From positions 1 to 62,424 of the forward strand of contig CADBCV010000010.1 in assembly GCA_902793285.1 (NCBI GenBank): 62,424 bases of DNA. Reading direction: 5' to 3'. Positions 16,701 to 24,243 of the stretch are shown piece after piece; the first letter of the stretch is position 1, and every line of letters starts with the position of its first letter. This DNA is from Oscillospiraceae bacterium (GTDB taxonomy: Bacteria > Bacillota > Clostridia > Oscillospirales > Oscillospiraceae). The translations under genes were made by a program, and so were the position numbers. The notes beneath the pieces were generated by a model that did not search any database, was not told the DNA's origin, and saw only the letters and a program-made list of their open reading frames with translations.

Positions 16701-18040
16701 AGCGGCAGCGGCATATTCGGACGCATGTCCTCGCCACCATGATCGGCCTCACCTGCGGGGTGCTGCTCGTCGTGATCGCGGCCTTCAATCTCTCCGTCCG
16801 GGGCTATGTGCGCGCGCGCGTCGCGGCCCAGCTCGACTCCATCTATAAAAATGCCTCCGAGATGTGGCGCGGCGGGATGCGGGACCACCGGGCCATGGAG
16901 CCCTTTGAAAACCGCCCGGACCGCGAGACCGGGATGCGCGGCAGCGCGATCCTTTTGGATGAGGACGGGTCGGTGCTCACGGTGCTGAACGATACTGATG
17001 AGGTGAGTCGGGAGCTTGCCGCCTTCGCGGAAGGGCAGACGCTCAGCGACATGGAAAACCGCACCGTCACGCTCGAGAGCGGGACCTACGCCGTCTCCTG
17101 CGTCAAAGACCCGAACCAGCCGGACAAGGTGCTGCTCGCCTATGTGGACATGACTGCCATCACGGCCTTCTCCCGCCAGGTGAACCTCATTCTCCTCATC
17201 GTCATCTTAGCGGCGATCCTTCTCTCCGTTCTCCTGAGCCGGCGCTTTGCCCGCACGCTCACAAGCCCGGTGCAGTCCCTCTCGGATTTCGCCGGGGCCA
17301 TCGGCGCGGGGAGTCTCGAAAACCGCGCGCTCTCCTTCCCGGATGTGGAGTTTGATAAGCTCGCGGAATCCATGAACCGCATGGTCTCGGAGCTCCGGGA
17401 CGCAAAGCAGAAGCAGGAGACCTTTTTTCAGAATGTGTCGCATGAGCTGCGCACCCCGCTCACTTCCATCCGCGGCAATGCCGAGGGGCTGGTCTACGGC
17501 CTCATGGAGCCGCAGCAGGCCGGGCGCGTGATCCTCGCGGAGTCGGACAAGCTCGGCGGCATGGTGGAGGAGCTTCTGTACCTCTCCCGCATGGGCCGGG
17601 CGAAGCCCGCGGGGGAGGCAGAGCCTCTCGACCTGCGGGAGCTTCTGTCCCTCTGCGTGTCCGAAGCGCGGGCCGAGGCGGAGGGCAAGGGCATCCGCTT
17701 TGCCTTTGATTTTGATGAGGAGCCAGTCATGCTCGCCGTCCGGGAGGAGGACGCCCAGCGCCTCTTCGGAAATCTCCTCTCAAACGCTCTGCGCTATGCC
17801 AAAAGCGAAATCACGCTGACCTGCCGGCGGAAAGGGGAGGGCGTCTTTGCCTCCGTCCGGGATGATGGGCCCGGCGTATCAGAGGCGGACCTGCCCCACG
17901 TGTTCGAGCGCTTTTATAAGGGCGCGGGCGGCAAACACGGCATCGGCCTCTCCATCGCCCAGTCCGTCGCGGAGAGCTGCGGCGGCGCACTCACGGTCCG
18001 AAACGACAACGGCGCTGTCTTCGAGGCGCGCTTTTCGTAA
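16697..18040 (+). CDS. Sensor histidine kinase
   Basis: 447 residues. The first membrane helix is near residues 9-33 and the second near 156-178 (LILLIVILAAILLSVLLS), with an extracellular loop of about 120 residues between. Then come a HAMP linker, the H-box NVSHELRTPLTSIRGN, and an ATPase domain with NLLSNALRYAK, DDGPGV and GKHGIGLSIA. This is a classical cell-surface sensor partnered with the upstream regulator. Confidence 0.93.
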   Translation: MKRQRHIRTHVLATMIGLTCGVLLVVIAAFNLSVRGYVRARVAAQLDSIYKNASEMWRGGMRDHRAMEPFENRPDRETGMRGSAILLDEDGSVLTVLNDTDEVSRELAAFAEGQTLSDMENRTVTLESGTYAVSCVKDPNQPDKVLLAYVDMTAITAFSRQVNLILLIVILAAILLSVLLSRRFARTLTSPVQSLSDFAGAIGAGSLENRALSFPDVEFDKLAESMNRMVSELRDAKQKQETFFQNVSHELRTPLTSIRGNAEGLVYGLMEPQQAGRVILAESDKLGGMVEELLYLSRMGRAKPAGEAEPLDLRELLSLCVSEARAEAEGKGIRFAFDFDEEPVMLAVREEDAQRLFGNLLSNALRYAKSEITLTCRRKGEGVFASVRDDGPGVSEADLPHVFERFYKGAGGKHGIGLSIAQSVAESCGGALTVRNDNGAVFEARFS

Positions 18041-18100
18041 ATTTTGCGTGAGCTTTACCGCCGCTTTTCGGAGATGTCCGCCGCTCCTTCGGGGTATAAT
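18029..18100 (+). promoter_or_regulatory. Regulated promoter of the carbohydrate-binding gene
   Basis: TATAAT at 18095-18100 lacks a recognisable -35. CGCTTTTCG occurs twice upstream, at 18029-18037 and 18062-18070, 33 bases apart (three helical turns), a layout typical of OmpR-type activator sites. The second copy abuts the -35 position. Confidence 0.5.
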
Positions 18101-18132
18101 CCTGCCAGAACCTTGAAAGGAGACTTCAAACC

Positions 18133-19446
18133 ATGAAACGTTCTGTCACAGTATTGATTCTCATTCTGATCCTGGCGCTCGCGGTGCCGGTGCTCTCAGG
18201 CGGCGCCCGGGCCCACGCGGAGGAGGGCGATCTCTATACCGCCTCCTTCTCCGACCGGGACCTCTCCGCAAGCTATGACGCCGAGGTCTTCCGCATCACC
18301 CTGAGCGGCGCGTCGGCTTCCTCCGATTCTGACCGCGTCACCATCTCCGGCGGCACGGTCACCGTCACGGGCCCCGGCACCTATCTCCTCTCCGGCACGC
18401 TCACAGACGGCAGCATCCGCGTGGAGGCGGGCGCGCAGGACAAGGTGCAGCTCGTCCTGGACGGCGTGACGATAAACGCCGCAAGCGACGCCGCCATCTA
18501 TGTCGCCGAGGCCGACAAGGTCTTCGTGACTTTAGCGGAGGGCAGCGCCAACACCCTCACAAACGGCGGCAGCTTCACGGGGGCCGCGGACGAGAAGGTG
18601 GACGCCGTCATCTTCTCGAAGGACGACCTCACCTTAAACGGCAGCGGCAGCCTCACCATCACATCTCCCGCGGGCCACGGCATCGTCGGCAAAGACGATG
18701 TGGTCATCACCGGCGGCAGCTATGCCATCACCTCGTCCGACACCGCCGTCAGCGCGAAGGACTCCCTCTCGGTCGCGGGCGGCAGCTTCCAGATCGAGAG
18801 CGGGGAGGACGGTCTGCACGCGGAAAACGACGACGACAACACCCTCGGCTCCGTCTACATCGCGGGCGGCAGCTTCGAGATCCGCGCCGGGGACGACGCC
18901 ATCCACGCCACGACCCTCCTGCAGATCGACGGGGGCACCCTCGATCTCACGGGCGCGGAGGGCCTGGAGGGGACCTGTATCCGCGTAAACGACGGTGCCG
19001 TCTCCATCAGCGCCACGGACGACGGCGTGAACGCCGCGCACAAGTCCACGCTCTATACCCCCGCCGTGGAAATAAACGGCGGCACGCTCACCGTCACCAT
19101 GGGCCCCGGGGACACGGACGGCATCGACTCCAACGGAAACCTCATCATCACCGGCGGCACCGTCGACGTGACGGCAGGCTCCGCCTTCGACATTGACGGC
19201 ACTGTCACCTTCACCGGCGGCACAGTCATCGTGAACGGCCAGCAGGTCGACACCATCCCAAACCAGATGATGGGCGGCTTCGGCGGCATGATGGGCGGCA
19301 AGCGCGGCGGCATGATGCAGGGCGACCCCGGCATGATGGGCGGCGACCCGGGTATGATGCAGGGCGAGCGCGGCGCCGGCTTCGGCGGTCCCGACGGGAT
19401 GCAGGGCGGTATGATGCAGGGCGGCCACGGCCGAAAGAACTGGTAA
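18133..19446 (+). CDS. Secreted carbohydrate-binding (DUF4353-type) protein with Met/Gly-rich tail
   Basis: The 437-residue protein has a signal peptide (VLILILILALAVPVLSGGARA) and a long run of short beta-helix-like repeats with patterns such as ITGGSYAI, VAGGSFQI and IAGGSFEI. These match the carbohydrate-binding/DUF4353 proteins that accompany CotH-VTC loci. The last 60 residues are Gly- and Met-rich low complexity (units like MMGGF, MMQGDPG and MMGGDPG). The Met-rich tail could bind metal or mediate self-assembly; that is inference. It follows the two-component genes but has its own promoter. Confidence 0.8.
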   Translation: MKRSVTVLILILILALAVPVLSGGARAHAEEGDLYTASFSDRDLSASYDAEVFRITLSGASASSDSDRVTISGGTVTVTGPGTYLLSGTLTDGSIRVEAGAQDKVQLVLDGVTINAASDAAIYVAEADKVFVTLAEGSANTLTNGGSFTGAADEKVDAVIFSKDDLTLNGSGSLTITSPAGHGIVGKDDVVITGGSYAITSSDTAVSAKDSLSVAGGSFQIESGEDGLHAENDDDNTLGSVYIAGGSFEIRAGDDAIHATTLLQIDGGTLDLTGAEGLEGTCIRVNDGAVSISATDDGVNAAHKSTLYTPAVEINGGTLTVTMGPGDTDGIDSNGNLIITGGTVDVTAGSAFDIDGTVTFTGGTVIVNGQQVDTIPNQMMGGFGGMMGGKRGGMMQGDPGMMGGDPGMMQGERGAGFGGPDGMQGGMMQGGHGRKNW

Positions 19447-19461
19447 AACCGAATTCAAAGA

Positions 19462-19659
19462 GGCTGTGAAAAAAGTCAGTATGATAGCGTAGGGGAGGGG
19501 CTTGCCCCTCCCGGCAGCATAGGGTAACCATTAAAAAGCGATGTACGGCGAAATCGTAATTTTCTACGAAATCGCCGTACATTTTTGCGTTTTTAACATT
19601 TCTGCGCGCGGGAGGGGCAAGCCCCTCCCCTACGCCTGTGGGGTACTTTTTTCACAGCC
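19462..19659. repeat. Palindromic intergenic repeat, family A (full-length copy)
   Basis: The ends are a perfect 15-base inverted repeat, GGCTGTGAAAAAAGT at 19462 and ACTTTTTTCACAGCC at 19645. Inside are a second inverted pair, the GTAGGGGAGGGGCTTGCCCC type, and a central palindrome with TGTACGGCGAAATCG against its complement. The rest of the 19447-19736 gap holds no gene. The T-rich right end may act as a terminator. Confidence 0.8.
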
Positions 19660-19736
19660 CCTTTTGCAATGGGCGCAGATAGTCCAGGCTCCCGCGCGCA
19701 TACGATAGATTAGCCTGTTGCGTGAAAGGAGCCTTT

Positions 19737-20870
19737 ATGCAGATCTATATCGTCAAAGCCGGGGACAGTCTCTATGCCGTCGCCCGGCGCTTCGGGACAA
19801 CGGTGGACGCGCTCGTCCGATTGAACCAGATCGCGGACCCGTCCCGCCTTGTCATCGGGCAGAGCCTTCTGATCCCCGGCCCCTCCGTGGACGTGCGCGA
19901 GCAGATCGAGGTCAACGCCTATGTCTATCCCACGGTGCGCGACTCCGTCCTCACGGAGACCATGCCGTATTTCACCACGCTCTGTCCCTTTTCCCATGCG
20001 GCAACAAAGGAGGGGGAGCTGCGCCCCATCGAGGATGAGCGTCTCATCCGGGCGGCTTATGCAGGCCAGACCGCGCCGCTTCTCACGGTGACGAATCTCG
20101 GGGAGTCGGGCGGCTTCTCCTCGGACCTTGCCCATGTGCTCCTTACGGATGAGGGGGTGCAGGCGCGGCTTTTTGAGAGCATCGTTTCCCTCATCCGGGA
20201 GAAGGACTATTACGGCCTCAACATCAACTTTGAGTACATCTATCCCTTCGACCGGGACAGCTACAGCCAGTTTGTGGCAAAAGCGGCGGAGCGCCTGCAC
20301 CCCCTGGGCTGCCCGGTCTCCACGGCCATCGCCCCGAAGGAGAGCGCGAACCAGCAGGGCCTCCTCTATACCGCCCACGACTATGAGGCCCACGGCCGCT
20401 ACGCCGACCGGGTGATCCTCATGACCTATGAGTGGGGCTATACCTACGGCGCGCCGCAGGCGATCTCTCCGGTGGACCGTATCCGCCGGGTGCTGGACTA
20501 CGCCGTGACGGTGATGCCGGCGGGGAAGATCCTCCTGGGCTTTTCCAACTACGCCTACGACTGGACCCTCCCCTGGAAGCAGGGCACGGCGGCGCGCTAT
20601 CTCTCGAACGCCGGGGCGCAGGAGCTCGCCGCCTCCCGATGGGCGGAGATCCGCTATGACGAGCGGGCCGAGGCGCCGTATTTCCGCTACACCGACACCG
20701 CCGGCAGGACCCACGTGGTCTGGTTCGAGGACGCCCGCAGCATCCGCGCGCGGCTGCGTCTTGTGGGGGAGTACGGCCTTGCGGGCATCAGCATCTGGAC
20801 CGCGGACCGCCTCTGGCAGCCGCTCTACGCGCTTTTGGAGAGCATGTACAGCGTGGAGAAAATCCTGTAA
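19737..20870 (+). CDS. LysM-GH18 spore cortex-lytic/peptidoglycan hydrolase (SleL/YaaH-like)
   Basis: The start at 19737 (MQIYIVKAGDSLYAVARRFG) follows AAAGGAG. Residues 1-50 are a LysM domain. The rest is a GH18 barrel of the SleL/YaaH spore-lysin type, which act as N-acetylglucosaminidases on cortex peptidoglycan. The catalytic motif reads GLNINFEYI. The proton-donor Glu is present, but the Asp two residues before it, usual in GH18, is Asn. The last 27 bases of the gene, including the stop codon, are repeated 3.3 kb downstream, marking an insertion right at its 3' end. Confidence 0.85.
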   Translation: MQIYIVKAGDSLYAVARRFGTTVDALVRLNQIADPSRLVIGQSLLIPGPSVDVREQIEVNAYVYPTVRDSVLTETMPYFTTLCPFSHAATKEGELRPIEDERLIRAAYAGQTAPLLTVTNLGESGGFSSDLAHVLLTDEGVQARLFESIVSLIREKDYYGLNINFEYIYPFDRDSYSQFVAKAAERLHPLGCPVSTAIAPKESANQQGLLYTAHDYEAHGRYADRVILMTYEWGYTYGAPQAISPVDRIRRVLDYAVTVMPAGKILLGFSNYAYDWTLPWKQGTAARYLSNAGAQELAASRWAEIRYDERAEAPYFRYTDTAGRTHVVWFEDARSIRARLRLVGEYGLAGISIWTADRLWQPLYALLESMYSVEKIL

Positions 20871-20871
20871 G
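20844..20871. repeat. Left 28-bp direct repeat (att-like)
   Basis: Starts ATGTACAGCGTGGAGAAAAT and ends with the stop codon TAA and one G of the GH18 reading frame. Identical to 24149-24176. Confidence 0.85.
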
Positions 20872-20903
20872 TTGATTTGCCGTCGTCCTTACTCAGGTGG
20901 GTT

Positions 20904-22040
20904 TCAATTCCCAACTTGAAGCCTGCGGTATTTCCGCCGTCCAATCAAAAATGCTGCCATGAAAATCACAGCGTATATCACAGACGCTGCCTGAAAGTTC
21001 AAAAATAATCTGCCCGCCAGATGTATCAGCCGGTAGTTGGTAAATCCTGTATTCATCAAAACCGCATTCGGCCGGAGAAGCCATATTCTTTGGATGATGC
21101 CGAAGCGATCCGGAAGATTCGCAAACAGATCAACGATCAGATATCCCAACAAGCCGCAGGTCACCGCGGGCTGATTCTGCGTAATCACAGACAGCAGCAT
21201 GGTCACAGCGGCAAAAAGGAGCGCTGCAAGAAGGTATATTTCTGCGTACACCCCCAGCATTTGCCCGAGCGTATAGGGAAGCATGGACCACGGCTTCACC
21301 AGCTGCAGCATTTCCCCCATTCCTTCCATCCCGTAAACAAAGAAATACGGGGTGGATACCGCAAGGAGCAGAAGGAATGCCGCTGCCAGAATCCAGGTAA
21401 GGCCGGCAGCAAACTTGATCAGATACAGTTCTTTCTTTCCGTATCGGCTGCACAACAGAAGCTGATTCATGTTATCCGCCGTTTCTCTTGCATAGACGCC
21501 TGACAGTCCGACAGTAGACAGGAGAAAGATAAAGAATCCAAGCACCTGAAAGGCTTTGAGCAGGTTCGCAGGTCCGCTGTGGTAATGATAAACAAATGGT
21601 TTGGAAACCTGCGCCTCCTGGCTGCGCCAGAATTCCTTTTCTGTTTCTGAGAGTCTCTGTTTCTCGATTCGTTGATTCAGTTCCTGCTCACGCAGCGCAT
21701 AAAACTCCGTTCCATCAAGCTGAGTAAGGTCCATGTCATAACCGGTCACAGAAGTTATCACATCCATAATAGGAACATATTTTTCGGACTCCGCTCTGAT
21801 CTCTATCACCGTTGATCCGTTTTCAACCCTCATGGCAGGCTTCAGTTCCTCTATCAGTTCTCCGTCAATGGCCCTGCCGTCCAGTTCTTTGGCCGCTTCC
21901 CGGGATACCGGCTGGACCTCCGAGATGGAGAATATCACCAGGAACACAAGCATAATGACCGCTCCTGCGAGCGCAATCAGATTTACCTTCGCACGGAACA
22001 GTTTTTTCAGTTCATACATATATATAATCCGAAGCATCAC
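20904..22040 (-). CDS. ABC-2 type transporter permease
   Basis: The 378-residue protein has an N-terminal helix (LIALAGAVIMLVFLVIFSIS), a long extracytoplasmic loop of about 130 residues, and five further membrane helices grouped in the C-terminal half. This fits ABC-2 permeases with BcrB/LanFEG-like topology. It ends RRKYRRLQVGN and is the last gene of the four-gene leftward cargo. It lies six bases after the ATPase gene. The substrate is unknown; peptide antibiotic resistance or lipid export is typical for such modules. Confidence 0.8.
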   Translation of the reverse strand: MMLRIIYMYELKKLFRAKVNLIALAGAVIMLVFLVIFSISEVQPVSREAAKELDGRAIDGELIEELKPAMRVENGSTVIEIRAESEKYVPIMDVITSVTGYDMDLTQLDGTEFYALREQELNQRIEKQRLSETEKEFWRSQEAQVSKPFVYHYHSGPANLLKAFQVLGFFIFLLSTVGLSGVYARETADNMNQLLLCSRYGKKELYLIKFAAGLTWILAAAFLLLLAVSTPYFFVYGMEGMGEMLQLVKPWSMLPYTLGQMLGVYAEIYLLAALLFAAVTMLLSVITQNQPAVTCGLLGYLIVDLFANLPDRFGIIQRIWLLRPNAVLMNTGFTNYRLIHLAGRLFLNFQAASVIYAVIFMAAFLIGRRKYRRLQVGN

Positions 22041-22046
22041 GCAAGT

Positions 22047-22745
22047 TCACCTCTTTTCCCCAATCTTAGAGATATAGAATGCCTCCAAGTCTTCTCCCCC
22101 GGCAGAACGGTTTCCCTGCCAGAGCAGCTGTCCGTCTTTCATAATCATCAGTCGGTCTGCGATATGCTCCAGATCCGATACGATGTGCGTCGATAACAGA
22201 ACGATTATATTCTGTCCTAATCCTGAGATCAGATTGCGGAAACGGATTCTCTCTTGTGGATCAAGACCTGCGGTCGGTTCATCCATAATCAGAATCTGCG
22301 GATCATTTAAAAGAGCCTGCGCAATTCCAAGCCTCTGCCTCATCCCACCGGAATACGTACGCACCTTTTTCCCGGCTGAATCTCTCAGCCCGACCAGTTC
22401 GATCAGTTCCTGTGTTTTTCGAATAGCATCCTTTTTTGTCAGTCCCTTTACAGCGGACATATAGAGGAGAAAATCCTTTCCGGAGAATTCCGGATAAAAG
22501 CCAAAGTCCTGCGGAAGGTACCCCAGAATATCTCGATATTCCTCCGTTCCCACACTCATTCCGTCACAGGAGACGCTTCCGCTGTCAGGGGCGAGAATCC
22601 CACAGAGCAGACGCATCAGTGTTGTTTTCCCTGCTCCGTTTGCACCCAGAAGTCCCGTTACTCCTTTTGTCAAGGTAAATGACATCCGATCAACGGCAAT
22701 CTTATTTTTATATTGTTTGGTGATTCTGTCTGCTATAAGTTCCAT
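22047..22745 (-). CDS. ABC transporter ATP-binding protein (CcmA/BcrA type)
   Basis: 232 residues with Walker A GANGAGKTTL, Q-loop region YLPQDFGFYPEF, signature YSGGMRQRLGIAQAL and Walker B ILIMDEPTAGLD, then H-loop STHIVSD. It is short but complete. It overlaps the upstream membrane-protein gene by 13 bases and forms a transporter with the permease that follows. Confidence 0.92.
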   Translation of the reverse strand: MELIADRITKQYKNKIAVDRMSFTLTKGVTGLLGANGAGKTTLMRLLCGILAPDSGSVSCDGMSVGTEEYRDILGYLPQDFGFYPEFSGKDFLLYMSAVKGLTKKDAIRKTQELIELVGLRDSAGKKVRTYSGGMRQRLGIAQALLNDPQILIMDEPTAGLDPQERIRFRNLISGLGQNIIVLLSTHIVSDLEHIADRLMIMKDGQLLWQGNRSAGGEDLEAFYISKIGEKR

Positions 22746-23479
22746 ACCGGTTCCTCCAACTCACAAATCCATCTGCGTACGCTGATGAAAAGACATAAAA
22801 TAAGCAGGATAAACGCCACTGTCCATATGAAAGTAAACCTCTCTTCATATAAACTGCTTAAACAATATGGTGCCGCTGCAAAAAGCCCTGATGACATAAA
22901 GCAGATTATTATGCTTCCCAAGCCACTGTGCGACCTGTTCTTCCTTTCATACACCGAGCCTGACAGTGAGGCTGCCAGATACGGCACCATCATGTAAAGG
23001 AATACTCTGCTCAGAGAATATGAAAACCATGGTCGTACCACCCAGATAACGACCAGGAGTCCTGCCGTCTCCACGATACCAACCAGAAACATCCTTGCAA
23101 GCATTACGCTCCTTAATGAAAATCTGGCAGTATACTCCAATTCAGCCATTTTCCACCTGAAAGATCTTCCTGTCTCCACAAGGATTCCGACCGCCAGAAG
23201 AGGAGTTAAGGCAAAAGGATAGTTTTCTGTGTTGCCGTAACAGATTCCGGTGATGCACAACAATAAGACCGCCGTCAGCAGCCATACCCATTTGCCAACA
23301 TAAAAAAACTGTCTCAGGAGAAATTCCCCATGATTTATGACTTCTGGCCGTCTGGATGTCAGGCCCCGCGCCTCTAATCCCTGAAAGAAAGTCTTTTTCT
23401 TCTCCGGTTCCGGAGCCCGGCAGATTTCTTTCAGATGCCTTATAATCCTGGCATTATCCATTTTCTGCCTCCATTTCAT
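22733..23479 (-). CDS. Membrane protein of the sigma-ABC cargo
   Basis: 248 residues; an N-terminal cytosolic segment of about 60 residues (LKEICRAPEPEKKKTFFQGL) is followed by five or six hydrophobic helices. There is no recognised domain. It overlaps the sigma gene by 26 bases upstream and the ATPase by 13 bases downstream. By position it could be an anti-sigma factor whose soluble N-terminus holds the sigma factor while the membrane part senses a ligand; this is inference. Confidence 0.65.
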   Translation of the reverse strand: MKWRQKMDNARIIRHLKEICRAPEPEKKKTFFQGLEARGLTSRRPEVINHGEFLLRQFFYVGKWVWLLTAVLLLCITGICYGNTENYPFALTPLLAVGILVETGRSFRWKMAELEYTARFSLRSVMLARMFLVGIVETAGLLVVIWVVRPWFSYSLSRVFLYMMVPYLAASLSGSVYERKNRSHSGLGSIIICFMSSGLFAAAPYCLSSLYEERFTFIWTVAFILLILCLFISVRRWICELEEPVWNL

Positions 23480-24032
23480 CCTTGACCTTTTTCAATATCC
23501 CTTTCAGCCTTCTGTATACAGCAAACCTTGATATATTGTATAGACGGCTTATCACAGGGACAGGGACGTCGTTAACATATCGCAAAAGCAGCATTTCCCG
23601 CTCCTCCGGTGAGAGCGTCTGGAGAGCGTCTATCAGGCTGATACGCTCTAACAATGACTGCTCCGATTCTTCCGATTGCGGGATATCCAACACTTCATCG
23701 AAGTTGAAAACAATCACCTTGTCTCTGTAATACTGACTGCACAGATTGCGAGCAATCGTATACAGGTACTGCAGCTGTCGGTTCTCGTCCTGATACGTCC
23801 TGCTTCCAATAAACCGAAAGAAGGTTTCCTGCGTCAGGTCTTCCGCTGTATGTTGGTCATGAAGGCGAAAAAACAGATATTGATAGATCCGATCATATTG
23901 CTCTTCCAGATTCAACGAACGGCCTCCTTCCTCCGTGTAATCTTCAATGTGTATAACGGAATTAAACCCTGTTTGTGCGCCATTTAAAAAATTTTTTAAC
24001 ATTTGTTTTTTCGGATCACCGCCGAGCGGCAT
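23454..24032 (-). CDS. ECF-like sigma-70 family RNA polymerase sigma factor
   Basis: Region 2 is represented by QYDRIYQYLFFRLHD and AEDLTQETFFRFIG, and region 4 by LSPEEREMLLLRYVNDVPVPVISRLYNIS (split: LSPEEREMLLLRYV and VISRLYNIS). The length, about 182-192 residues, is that of an ECF sigma. The ATG at 24032 has no ribosome site; an internal ATG at 24002 (MLKNFLNG) is equally possible. A GGAAC-like and a CGTC element lie just upstream, hinting at autoregulation, but the spacing (19) is long. Confidence 0.85.
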   Translation of the reverse strand: MPLGGDPKKQMLKNFLNGAQTGFNSVIHIEDYTEEGGRSLNLEEQYDRIYQYLFFRLHDQHTAEDLTQETFFRFIGSRTYQDENRQLQYLYTIARNLCSQYYRDKVIVFNFDEVLDIPQSEESEQSLLERISLIDALQTLSPEEREMLLLRYVNDVPVPVISRLYNISRFAVYRRLKGILKKVKDEMEAENG

Positions 24033-24148
24033 AATGACGCTACAGATTCATGAAAAATGTTCCACAGTCTGCCGCCACCTGTCAATTGTCGCCCAGCATA
24101 GCCGTCCTTCCCGGTAAGCATGAGTAAGAAAAACAAAAAGGTCAAAAA

Positions 24149-24176
24149 ATGTACAGCGTGGAGAAAATCCTGTAAG
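24149..24176. repeat. Right 28-bp direct repeat (att-like)
   Basis: Exact copy of 20844-20871. The -35 box of the next gene begins four bases beyond it, so the original intergenic sequence is intact on this side. Confidence 0.85.
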
Positions 24177-24179
24177 GGC

Positions 24180-24208
24180 TTGCGCCCGGGAACGAATGGG
24201 ACTATAAT
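24180..24208 (+). promoter_or_regulatory. Promoter of the AAA ATPase gene
   Basis: TTGCGC (24180-24185), 17-base spacer, TATAAT (24203-24208), followed by a GGGGAGGATC ribosome site before the ATG at 24244. Confidence 0.75.
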
Positions 24209-24243
24209 GATCTTCACGAAAAAGACAGAAGGGGAGGATCATC

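Larger units (their letters stand above)
20844..24176. mobile_element. 3.3-kb block bounded by 28-bp direct repeats
   Basis: The 28 bases at 20844-20871 (last 27 bases of the GH18 gene plus one) recur exactly at 24149-24176. Between them lie four leftward genes (sigma factor, membrane protein, ABC ATPase, ABC permease) with visibly lower GC and different codon choice than both flanks. Restoring one repeat copy joins the GH18 stop directly to the promoter of the AAA gene. CTTACTCA at 20888-20895 and its complement at 24121-24128 form short imperfect inverted ends. No recombinase is encoded inside, so the element is either mobilised in trans or a remnant. Confidence 0.75.

Noticed and set aside
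18300-19250. Apparent tandem repeats that could suggest a CRISPR or DNA satellite
   Set aside because: They are degenerate codon-level repeats encoding beta-helix turns (GGSF/GGTV patterns), not identical repeats with spacers.
24040-24075. ECF-type promoter for the sigma gene
   Set aside because: GGAAC and CGTC are present but 19 bases apart, longer than the usual 16-17; mentioned as a hint only.
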